DNA from: an uncultured Clostridia bacterium | GTDB taxonomy: Bacteria; Bacillota; Clostridia; Christensenellales; Aristaeellaceae | Assembly (NCBI GenBank): GCA_947165425.1 | Contig: CAMVAJ010000002.1 | Coordinates: 48,806 to 112,805, forward strand | DNA length: 64,000 nucleotides | Direction of reading: 5' to 3' | Part shown: piece by piece, positions 26,772-34,240 of the stretch | Numbering within the stretch: position 1 is the stretch's first letter | Layout of the letters: every line of letters begins with the position of its first letter | Notes under the pieces: generated by a model | Databases searched by the model: none | Seen by the model: the letters and a program-made list of their open reading frames with translations, nothing else | What the model was told of the DNA's origin: nothing | Made by a program: the position numbers and the translations under genes

Positions 26772-26800
26772 ACTATAGCATATTTTCGGGCGCTTGTAAA
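26772..26800 (-). promoter_or_regulatory. Promoter of the rpsM operon
   Basis: TTTACA (26800-26795), 17 nt, TATAGT (26777-26772) on the minus strand. Confidence 0.85.
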
Positions 26801-27042
26801 GGGATTCAGAAGCCGAATCCGCGCTGTTTTTCAGGTTTTTTCGGGATTTTTTCAGGCGGACGCGCGGCCCTGAACCTGAAATGGAAGAAGCTGGAACATG
26901 CCTGCCCGCCCGGGCCGGGGCGGACGGCGGCCGCGATGTGAGGATGCGCGCAAAGAAGCGCGTCTTTTTTTGAAATTGACTCTTCCATCCGGGGTCAAAA
27001 TCGGTTATAATATCGCTAAGAAAAAGCAAAGCGCAAAGGAAG
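26801..27042. other. Divergent intergenic region between rpsM leader and nadD
   Basis: AT-richer next to the rpsM promoter. It contains an orphan terminator-like hairpin reading rightward (CGCGC, AAAGAA, GCGCG, then a T-run, about 26947-26970) and a TATAAT at 27006-27011 with no good -35, the probable nadD promoter. No gene is supported here. Confidence 0.5.
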
Positions 27043-28242
27043 ATGTCTGTGTCCAAGGAACGGATCGGCGTGATGGGCGGCACCTTTAACCCCATCCATG
27101 AGGGCCATTTGGCCATGGCGCGGGCGGCCATGCGGAGCGCGAAGCTGGACCGGGTGCTGTTCCTGCCCGACAGCGTCCCGCCGCACAAGAAGGACATCGC
27201 GCCCGCGGAGGACCGCTGGCGGATGACGGTGGCCGCGGTGGCGGGGGAGAAGGACTTCGAGCCCTGCCGGATGGAGCTGGACCGGGAGGGGACGACCTAC
27301 ACCTGCGATACGCTCCTGGCGCTGCGCGCGCAGGAGCCGAAGGCGGAGCTGTTCTATCTCATCGGGACGGACACCCTGCTGCAGCTCAAGAACTGGTCGC
27401 GCTACGAGCAGGTGCTGACCCTGTGCACCTTCATCGTCTGCGCCCGGACGGTGGAGGGGGTCTCCGCCGCGGAGGTGGACGCCGAGCGCAGGCGGCTGAT
27501 CGGCCTGGGCGGGCGCTTCCTCTCCGCGGAGATGGAGCCGGTGGACGTCTCCTCGACGGCGCTGCGGGAGGCGATCCAGCGGGACGAGCCGACGCCGCTG
27601 CTCAGCCCCGCGGTGCGGGAGTACTGCGGGGCGCGGGGCCTCTACGGGGCGGCGCCCCGGGTGCCCAGGGCGGAGAAGTGGCTGGCGAAGCTGTTCGCGG
27701 AGCTGACGCCGAGGCGCTTCGCGCATACGCTGGGTGTGGCCTACAGCGCCCGGGCGCTGGCGCGCAACCACGGCCTGGACCTGGAGAAGGCGGAGATCGC
27801 GGCGCTGCTGCACGACTGCGCGAAATGCCTGCCGCTCCGGGAGATGCAGGAGATCGCGGTGCGCAACAACGTGACGCAGGACCGGGAGATCCTGGAGAGC
27901 GGGGCGCTGCTGCACGCGCCGGTAGGCGCCTGGCTGGCGGAGCACGCCTACGGCGTGACCGACCCGGAGATCCTGCACGCCATCGCCTGCCATACCACGG
28001 GCTGCCCGGGCATGAGCCGGTTCGATATGGCGGTGTACCTGGCCGACAAGATCGAGCCGGGGCGGCTGGCCTATCCGGCGCTGACGCGGGTGCGGATGCT
28101 CGCGCCGCTCTCGCTGGAGAAGGCGATGGTTTACTCGATCGAGCGGACGGTGGAGTACGAGCGCGGGAAGGGACACGCGCTGCACCCGCAGTCCCTCGAG
28201 ACCCTCGAGTGGCTGAAAAGTCAGCCGGAGAACATGTCATAA
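27043..28242 (+). CDS. nadD: Fused nicotinate-nucleotide adenylyltransferase (NadD) and HD-domain hydrolase (YqeK)
   Basis: 399 aa. Residues 1-205 are NadD: nucleotide-binding GGTFNPIHEGH (12-22), LIGTDTLLQL and the C-terminal SSTALREAI. Residues ~210-399 are YqeK: RRFAHTLGVAYSA (His 228), metal-binding LLHDCAK (257-258), ALLHAPVGAWLA and ADKIEPGR. NadD makes nicotinate adenine dinucleotide in NAD synthesis; YqeK hydrolyses Ap4A to ADP. In Bacillus these are neighbouring separate genes followed by rsfS, and the same order is kept here. The ATG is only 2 nt from AAAGGA; a GTG at 27049, 8 nt away, may be the true start. Confidence 0.93.
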   Translation: MSVSKERIGVMGGTFNPIHEGHLAMARAAMRSAKLDRVLFLPDSVPPHKKDIAPAEDRWRMTVAAVAGEKDFEPCRMELDREGTTYTCDTLLALRAQEPKAELFYLIGTDTLLQLKNWSRYEQVLTLCTFIVCARTVEGVSAAEVDAERRRLIGLGGRFLSAEMEPVDVSSTALREAIQRDEPTPLLSPAVREYCGARGLYGAAPRVPRAEKWLAKLFAELTPRRFAHTLGVAYSARALARNHGLDLEKAEIAALLHDCAKCLPLREMQEIAVRNNVTQDREILESGALLHAPVGAWLAEHAYGVTDPEILHAIACHTTGCPGMSRFDMAVYLADKIEPGRLAYPALTRVRMLAPLSLEKAMVYSIERTVEYERGKGHALHPQSLETLEWLKSQPENMS

Positions 28243-28303
28243 CGCGGCAGGGCCATCCGCCGCTGAAGAGCAAAGTTACATCAAAAAACAAGGAGGAAAA
28301 GAC

Positions 28304-28666
28304 ATGACAGAAAACGCGGTAGTGCAGAAATTGGCGTCGAGATTATGGGAGCGCAAGGCGCTGGATATCGTGGCGCTCAACGTGCAGGGCATGACGGTGC
28401 TGTGCGATTATATGATCCTGGCCTCGGGCCGCAATACCAACCAGGTGAAGGCTCTGGCGGACGACGTGGACGAGGCGGCCGCGGAGGCGGGGCTGACCCT
28501 GCGCCGTTCCGAGGGCGCCGGGGAGGGCCGCTGGGTCGTGCTGGACTATGCGACGGTGTTGGTGCACATCTTCCACCAGGAGGAGCGGGCCTTCTATCAC
28601 CTGGAGCGCCTGTGGGACGACGGGACCAACCGGGTGGAGCTCGGCCTGGACCAGAGCGAAACCTGA
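28304..28666 (+). CDS. rsfS: Ribosome silencing factor RsfS
   Basis: 120 aa, standard length, behind AGGAGG. Motifs KALDIVALNVQGMTVLCDYMILASGRN, WVVLDYATVLVHIFHQEERAFYHLERLW. RsfS binds L14 on the 50S subunit and blocks joining with 30S under starvation. It follows the nadD-yqeK fusion by 61 nt. Confidence 0.96.
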   Translation: MTENAVVQKLASRLWERKALDIVALNVQGMTVLCDYMILASGRNTNQVKALADDVDEAAAEAGLTLRRSEGAGEGRWVVLDYATVLVHIFHQEERAFYHLERLWDDGTNRVELGLDQSET

Positions 28667-28677
28667 TCCCTATCCGC

Positions 28678-28703
28678 AAAAAACGGCCGGTGGCCGTTTT
28701 TTT
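28678..28703. terminator. Bidirectional terminator between rsfS and the Ter locus
   Basis: 9-bp stem AAAACGGCC/GGCCGTTTT, 3-nt loop, A and T runs on both sides, between convergent units. Confidence 0.88.
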
Positions 28704-28718
28704 GGTGCGCGAAGGGGC

Positions 28719-29876
28719 TTACGCCTTGTCGGGCATATCGAATTTCTGGTGGAACTCCGCCTGCAGGCGCTCCAGCTTCTCCTGGTCATCCTTGCGCTGG
28801 CGGTTGGCGCTCTCCTGGATCTTCTTGGTCTCGTCGATGCCGGAGATGATGGTCCGCCAGGTGGTCTCCAGGGTGTCCGCCTTGATGGAGGAGCCGCTGG
28901 CGAGCTTCGCGGTCAGCTTGCTGGTCTCGGCGGTGTTCTTGGCGTTCTTCAGCAGCATCTCGTTGGTGCGCTCGTCGAGGGCGGAGATGGCCTCGGCCTG
29001 GATCTGCTGCCGCTTGAGGAGGATGGCCTGGGCCAGCGCCTGCTTGAACACGGGCAGGGTGATGATGAAGGCGGAGTTGATTTTCCGCACCAGGTTCATG
29101 TTGGAGAACTGCATCGTGCGGATCATGGGGATGGACTGCATCGCCACGATCTCCGCCGTGCGCAGATCCTGCACCCGCTGGGCCAGCATGTCCCGCGCCT
29201 GCTGCAGCGTCTGGATCTCGAAGTTGATGGACTGGTCGCCGGTCCGCTGGAGCTCCTCGGCCCGTTGGTTCATGTAGTCGTTGATCTCCCGGATGCCCTG
29301 CTCGCCCGCGACGATGTACTTGACGAGCTCGTGGTAGTAGCCGACGTTGGCGTCGAAGAGCTGGTCCAGCTTGATGTTGGAGCGCTTGATCTCGTCCTCG
29401 TACTGGCGGAGCTGAATATAGATCTGGTCGACCTCTTCGCCCATGGTCTGGTACTTGGCGATGATCTTCTCCAGCGTTTTGCGCAGGTTCCCGAACAGCT
29501 TCTCGAACAGGGAGGGGTTGGCCTTCACCTCGTCCAGGTCGAACTTATCCATCACCTTGCTCAGGGTGGTGAGCAGCTCGGAGGAGTTGTCCAGGTCGGA
29601 CATGTTCATTGAGCGGAGAATGATGTCGGAGGATTTGGAGATCTCCTCCGCCGAGTGGGCGCCGAAGGTGACGATCGTGTTCAGGTCGCTCACGTCGATG
29701 GCGCTGGTCAGCGCGTCGATCTCCGGCGAGTGCTCCAGCTCCCGGGTCAGGCTCTCCCGGTCCGCCTGAATGTCGTAGGGCTCCGGGTCGATCAGCCCCG
29801 CCTCCGGCGTGGGGATCTTCAGATCCGGGACAGGCTGGCTGCTCTGAGCGGCGTTGTTGGCGAAGTTGATGGCCAT
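28719..29876 (-). CDS. TelA family protein (toxic-anion resistance, YceH-like)
   Basis: 385 aa, soluble and largely helical with long coiled-coil stretches. TelA/KlaA motifs: ISKSSDIILRSMNMSDLD, EKIIAKYQTMGEEVDQIYIQLRQYEDEIKRSNIKLDQLF region, and the C-terminal TLETTWRTIISGIDETKKIQ. Relatives give resistance to tellurite, some antimicrobials and phage, with no defined biochemistry. It is the last gene of the Ter-like unit, 24 nt after yceG and before a terminator. Confidence 0.9.
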   Translation of the reverse strand: MAINFANNAAQSSQPVPDLKIPTPEAGLIDPEPYDIQADRESLTRELEHSPEIDALTSAIDVSDLNTIVTFGAHSAEEISKSSDIILRSMNMSDLDNSSELLTTLSKVMDKFDLDEVKANPSLFEKLFGNLRKTLEKIIAKYQTMGEEVDQIYIQLRQYEDEIKRSNIKLDQLFDANVGYYHELVKYIVAGEQGIREINDYMNQRAEELQRTGDQSINFEIQTLQQARDMLAQRVQDLRTAEIVAMQSIPMIRTMQFSNMNLVRKINSAFIITLPVFKQALAQAILLKRQQIQAEAISALDERTNEMLLKNAKNTAETSKLTAKLASGSSIKADTLETTWRTIISGIDETKKIQESANRQRKDDQEKLERLQAEFHQKFDMPDKA

Positions 29877-29900
29877 GGCGTTTTCCTCCTTGTGTTAGTG

Positions 29901-32276
29901 CTATGGGCGCTTGAACAGGTTTCCGATCCACTGCAGACCCTCCTGCCAGAGGTTGTTTTTCGGCGGGAGCGTCCGCAGATCCGGGGCCTGCAGGTCGAAA
30001 CGGTAGGGGCCGAGCTGGTGCTCCGCGGGCAGGCGCTCCGCGAGGAAGCGTTCGACGGTCTGGTAGCCGGTGGGGACGAAGAGGACGATGTCGAAGCCCA
30101 GCAGGCTCAGGTAGGTCAGGAGGATGGCGTCCTCCAGGGAGGCCTCCCGCTCCTGGGTGTGGAGGCAGACCAGCTTCGGGTTCCGGCGGGTGAAGTCGAA
30201 GGCCTGGATCAGCCGGGTGATCTCCGGCGGCAGGGAGAGGACGGCGGAGAGGACGGTGTACTCGGTGCCGTTGCGGAAGGTGCCCCGGATGAGGCGCTGG
30301 TCGAGCAGCTCCTGGGCCTTCTCCAGCATGTGAGCCTGCAGCTCTCCCCGCAGGGCCCGGTAGGGGTACTGCCGGTCCTCGACCAGGGCGGCGGCGTCGA
30401 TGCGGCCGTCCTTCAGATACTTCGTGGCCAGGGCGCTCATGGCGCGGACCTCGGAGGCGGGGAGGAGGGGAAGGCGGGGGCAGTACAGCGTATCCGGCGC
30501 CTCCGCCAGCGTCTTCACCCGGTGCCAGTAGGCGAGGGCGTCCGGACTGTCCTTCTCAGGAACGCCGGAGAGACGGGCCCATAGGACGGGCAGGGTGACT
30601 ACCCCGCCCTCGACGGAGAAGCCGGGCCGGTAGGGCAGCTCCTGCTGCCAGTAGAGGGCGATCTCGTCCTCGGTGCTCTGCAGGGTCAGCGCGGCCGCGC
30701 GCTGGAACTGGCGGTCCCGGTAGAGGCCGCTGTCCCGGCAGAGCAGCTCGGTCAGCTCGCGCTCCGCGTGGGCGGCGAGGGTGCGCATCTTCAGGGAGGC
30801 GGCGTCCCGGGGATAGACGAACTCCGGCAGGGAGTCGGGCCCCTCCAGCTCCAGCAGCCCCGGCGCGGTGAAGGGATCCGGCTTGCCCAGATCCGGCGCG
30901 AACAGGATCAGATCCACGGGCATGAGGGAGACCCAGCGGAAGAACAGGCGTTCCCGGTCGCTCCCGCAGTGGCCCATCCGCAGCAGGACCGGGAGCTCGG
31001 CCTCGCTCCAGGCTCGGAAGAGCGCCCGCTGCGTGCGGCGGATCCAGCAGACAGTATAGACCCCGGCGGCCAGGAGACGGTGCAGGGGCTCCCCGGCGGC
31101 GTCCGCCTCCAGGACGGCCTTCACGAAGGCCCAGCGGGCGGCGCGGGTCAGCTCCGGGAAGGCGCCGAGCTGGAGGTTGTCGGCTAAACTGAGGGCCAGC
31201 TCCCCGGCGGAGGGATATTTCCCGAGACGGCGGACCTTCTCCAGCTCATCCGGCTCCGGGATCGGGAGCGCCCCGTCGAGGACGCAGACCTGCCGCCCGG
31301 CGGCGGTGAGCCGGCGGTAGAACTGGTAGAGGTCGTTGGGGTAGGTCACCTTGTCCCGGACGCCCTTGCAGCGCAGCAGCACCGTCGGCCAGCGGGCCGG
31401 GTCGGGGGCTTTGCCGCGGGCGCGCAGGGGGAGAAGAGTGCTCTCCAGGCCGGCGGTCTCCATCCAGACGTTGGGCTGGGGGATTCGGGCCGGCGTCTCC
31501 AGGCGGGAGAGGGGATCAGGCTTTGGCCGGGGAGCCGGGGCGGCCTGCGACGCGGGCCGGGAGGCGGGCGCCGCGGGGGCGGGGCGCGGTTCGAGCCGCT
31601 CGAACTGCTCCCGCAGCTTTTTCAGCGAGAAGCCCGGCGGATAGGGCTGGGAGTCCGGCGGCGAAAGCCGCTGGGACCAGGCGGAGCCGGGGTCGAGCGA
31701 GAGGTAATACCCGTCCCCCTCCGGCTCCAGCAGCAGCACGTCCGCGCCGAGGGCGTTCAGCAGCCGCAGCATGGCCAGCGCATGGGCGCTCAGACCGGGC
31801 GCGCAGCAGAGAATCAGCGGCAGCGGTTGTCCGCCCAGGCGGTCCGCGATGCCCCGGAAGCGGTAGTAGAGCCAGCACATCAGCTTGACGAAGAGGCTGC
31901 GGAGCATGCTGTCGGATTTGCCCTGCCGCTGCTGCTCCGCCAGCAGCGCCGCCATCTGGGCGGCGAGCTCCTGCCGGCGGGCGGGGAGCATGGCGGGGAG
32001 CCACTTCGCGAGGGCGTCCCGGATGAAGCTCTCTTCCGGGGAGAAGGCGTCGCCGAGCTGTTCCCGGTAGTAGGCGAGGTGGGACGGGTCCGGGTTGGGC
32101 AGCCCGCCGTCCAGGAGGACGCCGCACCGCCGCGCCGCCTCGTGGCAGGCCCAGACGGTCTGCCCGAGCCCGGCGGACCAGCCGTCCAGGCGCACGAAAT
32201 ACGCGCAGGCCGGACTGCGGGACTGCACCGGCGTCAGCAGATCCCCGAGATGGGAAGCGGTTCCTCGCTGCAGCAT
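29901..32276 (-). CDS. yceG: YceG-family protein of the Ter 'biosynthetic module', with duplicated N-terminal unit
   Basis: 791 aa, well above Bacillus YceG (about 540). The C-terminal ~525 residues (from about 265) match the YceG family in layout: WPTVLLRCKGVRDKV... LDGALPIPEPDELEKV at the start and PKLVCLHTQEREASLEDAILLTYL near the end. Residues 1-225 repeat the same ends in shortened form: VRLDGWSAGLGQTV... LLDGGLPNPDPSHLAYY and PLILCCAPGLSAHALAMLRLL. A Pro/Ala-rich linker (228-255) joins the two units. No membrane helix. YceG is predicted to help make a small molecule in Ter stress systems; the reaction is unknown. SD GGAG is 7 nt from the ATG. Confidence 0.85.
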   Translation of the reverse strand: MLQRGTASHLGDLLTPVQSRSPACAYFVRLDGWSAGLGQTVWACHEAARRCGVLLDGGLPNPDPSHLAYYREQLGDAFSPEESFIRDALAKWLPAMLPARRQELAAQMAALLAEQQRQGKSDSMLRSLFVKLMCWLYYRFRGIADRLGGQPLPLILCCAPGLSAHALAMLRLLNALGADVLLLEPEGDGYYLSLDPGSAWSQRLSPPDSQPYPPGFSLKKLREQFERLEPRPAPAAPASRPASQAAPAPRPKPDPLSRLETPARIPQPNVWMETAGLESTLLPLRARGKAPDPARWPTVLLRCKGVRDKVTYPNDLYQFYRRLTAAGRQVCVLDGALPIPEPDELEKVRRLGKYPSAGELALSLADNLQLGAFPELTRAARWAFVKAVLEADAAGEPLHRLLAAGVYTVCWIRRTQRALFRAWSEAELPVLLRMGHCGSDRERLFFRWVSLMPVDLILFAPDLGKPDPFTAPGLLELEGPDSLPEFVYPRDAASLKMRTLAAHAERELTELLCRDSGLYRDRQFQRAAALTLQSTEDEIALYWQQELPYRPGFSVEGGVVTLPVLWARLSGVPEKDSPDALAYWHRVKTLAEAPDTLYCPRLPLLPASEVRAMSALATKYLKDGRIDAAALVEDRQYPYRALRGELQAHMLEKAQELLDQRLIRGTFRNGTEYTVLSAVLSLPPEITRLIQAFDFTRRNPKLVCLHTQEREASLEDAILLTYLSLLGFDIVLFVPTGYQTVERFLAERLPAEHQLGPYRFDLQAPDLRTLPPKNNLWQEGLQWIGNLFKRP

Positions 32277-32316
32277 AGGGCGACTCCTTGGTTTTTCAGC
32301 GGTGGGGTGAGGCGCG

Positions 32317-32919
32317 TCAGCGCCGACTCCGGAAGCTCCAGCCCTCGCGCTTGAGGACGAAGCCGAGGCCGGCCCCGACCAGGCCGCCCACGATGTGGGT
32401 CAGCTGGGAGATGTTGTCCCGCACGGTCAGGCCGGTCCAGAGCTGCTGCCCGAGATAGAGCAGGGCGACCAGAATGAAGGTCAGGGGGACGCCTCCGTCC
32501 GCGCCGCCGGTGATGGAGGCCAGCAGGATGAAGGCGAAGACGATGCCGCTCGCGCCCAGCAGCCGGACGTGGGGGAAGAAGACCATGCTGACGATCCCCG
32601 TCACCAGGGCGGTGGCCAGCATGATGAACACCGTGTTGGAGGTGCCGTACTTCTCCTCGATCATCGGGCCGAGGATCAGAATGAACATCAGGTTGTTGAT
32701 CAGATGGCTCCAGTCCGCGTGGCCCAGCACATGGCCGAAGAGCCGCAGGTAGGTCAGCGGGTCGAGCAGCGAGGCGCGGTAGACGCTGAACATGGCGTGG
32801 GTGGAGGCGCCGGCGGTGAGCAGGCTGAGCAGCTGCGCGCCCACGCACAGAAGGGCGAAGGTCAGCACCGCCGGCGCGTTATAGGACAGGCGAAAGCGTC
32901 TCGGCTTCATGTTACACAT
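32317..32919 (-). CDS. Rhomboid-family intramembrane serine protease
   Basis: 200 aa with six membrane helices, the minimal rhomboid core. HADWSHLINNLMF (H-x-x-x-N, helix 2), GASGIVFAF with catalytic Ser 124, and THIVGG with catalytic His 175 are all present, so it should be active. It cleaves membrane helices of unknown clients. The ATG at 32919 overlaps the end of the terD gene by 8 nt; a second ATG at 32910 is possible. In the Bacillus yce locus this position (between terD and yceG) is taken by the TerC-like gene yceF. Confidence 0.9.
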   Translation of the reverse strand: MCNMKPRRFRLSYNAPAVLTFALLCVGAQLLSLLTAGASTHAMFSVYRASLLDPLTYLRLFGHVLGHADWSHLINNLMFILILGPMIEEKYGTSNTVFIMLATALVTGIVSMVFFPHVRLLGASGIVFAFILLASITGGADGGVPLTFILVALLYLGQQLWTGLTVRDNISQLTHIVGGLVGAGLGFVLKREGWSFRSRR

Positions 32920-33496
32920 TGACCCCGTAGCTCTTGCACAGGGCGTAGAGACCGCCCTGATAGCCCGCGCCGACGGCGTTGAACTTCCAGTCGCTGCCGG
33001 AGCGGTAGAGCTCGCAGACGACCAGCGCGGTCTCGATGGAGAACTCCTCGCCCAGGTCGTAGCGCAGCTCCTCGCGGCCCACCGTGTCCTCCTCGGAGGA
33101 GCGGCGGGCGAGGCGGACGTAGGCGTTGGAGACCTGGCCGAAGTTCTGCCGGCGCTCCTCCGCCTCGTAGATGGTGACGGTGATGGCGATGCGCTCCACG
33201 TTGGAGGGCACCTTGGAGAAGTCGATGAAGAGAGTCTCGTCGTCGCCGCCGGAGCCGCCCGCCAGGCTGTCGCCGGTGTGGACGACGCAGTCGTTCTCCG
33301 CCCGCAGGTTGCCGTAGAAGACGAAGTCGTCGTCCCGGCGGACCTTGCCGTTGGAGGCCAGCAGGAAGGCGCAGGCGTCCAGATCGAAGTCGGCGCGGCC
33401 GGTGTACTTGTTGGTGTCCCAGCCCAGCCCGATCAGGGCCATCTTCATGCCCTTGTCCAGAGAGATCTTTTGTCCTTTGCTCAGATTGACAGCCAT
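32912..33496 (-). CDS. TerD-family calcium-binding stress protein (second copy)
   Basis: 194 aa, standard TerD length. N-terminal MAVNLSKGQKISLDKG, LGWDTN, DLDACAFLL, the calcium-site HTGDSLAGGSGGDDETL, then YGNL and ALVVCELYRSG. TerD proteins bind two calcium ions and form cytoplasmic complexes with membrane Ter proteins. It shares the N-terminal motif with the neighbouring copy but differs widely elsewhere, so it is an old duplication. Confidence 0.93.
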   Translation of the reverse strand: MAVNLSKGQKISLDKGMKMALIGLGWDTNKYTGRADFDLDACAFLLASNGKVRRDDDFVFYGNLRAENDCVVHTGDSLAGGSGGDDETLFIDFSKVPSNVERIAITVTIYEAEERRQNFGQVSNAYVRLARRSSEEDTVGREELRYDLGEEFSIETALVVCELYRSGSDWKFNAVGAGYQGGLYALCKSYGVNV

Positions 33497-33529
33497 GGTG
33501 TGTGCTCCTTTCGTCTGGTTTGTTTTGCG

Positions 33530-34144
33530 TTAGCGGTACAGGTTGATCAGCTTGTCCAGGCGACTGGCGTCGCGGACGCCGCGGCCGACGGCGGTGAACT
33601 CCCACTGGCCGCCGTTGCGGTCCATCTCGGCCACCACCAGGCCGGTCATGCCGCCGAAGTCGTCGGTGAGGTTGTAGCGGCACAGCTCCTTCCCGCCGCG
33701 CTCGTCCACGATGCGGATGAAGGCGTTGCGGATCATGCCGAAGTGCTGGCTGCGGACGTTGGCGTCGTAGATGTTGACCACGAAGACCAGCTTGGCCACC
33801 TCGGCGGGCAGCGCGGCGAGGTCCACGGAGATCTGCTCGTCGTCCCCGTCGCCGCTGCCGGTCAGGTTGTCGCCCGCGTGGACGATGGCGCCGGAGGCGT
33901 GGCGGAGGTTGCCGAAGTAGACGCAGCAGTCGGCGATGGACCGCCCCACCACCCGGCCGTTCTCGCCGCAGAGGATGACGGAGGCGTCGCAGTCGATGTC
34001 GGCGGGCTTGACGGAGAAGAGCGAGGCCAGGATCCCCTTCCTGGGCTGGGCCTCGTCCCAGCCCAGGCCGACACGGATCCTGCGCAGCCCGGCGCTCTCC
34101 TTGACCAGGTTCACTTTCTGACCTTTGACCAGGTTGACAGCCAT
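33530..34144 (-). CDS. TerD-family calcium-binding stress protein (first copy)
   Basis: 204 aa. MAVNLVKGQKVNLVKE, VGLGWDEAQ, DCDASVIL, calcium-site HAGDNLTGSGDGDDEQI, QHFGMIRNAFIRIVD and LVVAEMDRNGG. It has an insert of about 10 residues (PRKGILASLFS) after GLGWDE compared with the second copy. SD AAAGGAG upstream. It lies 97 nt after the calcium ATPase gene with no terminator between. Confidence 0.93.
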   Translation of the reverse strand: MAVNLVKGQKVNLVKESAGLRRIRVGLGWDEAQPRKGILASLFSVKPADIDCDASVILCGENGRVVGRSIADCCVYFGNLRHASGAIVHAGDNLTGSGDGDDEQISVDLAALPAEVAKLVFVVNIYDANVRSQHFGMIRNAFIRIVDERGGKELCRYNLTDDFGGMTGLVVAEMDRNGGQWEFTAVGRGVRDASRLDKLINLYR

Positions 34145-34240
34145 GCTCGTCAGCTCCTTTTACTGTGAGAATTGGGATGTGCGATGGATGGTTGGATCAG
34201 GCGATGCCGGCAGCGCATAAGAGGGTTCTCATGCGGGGCG

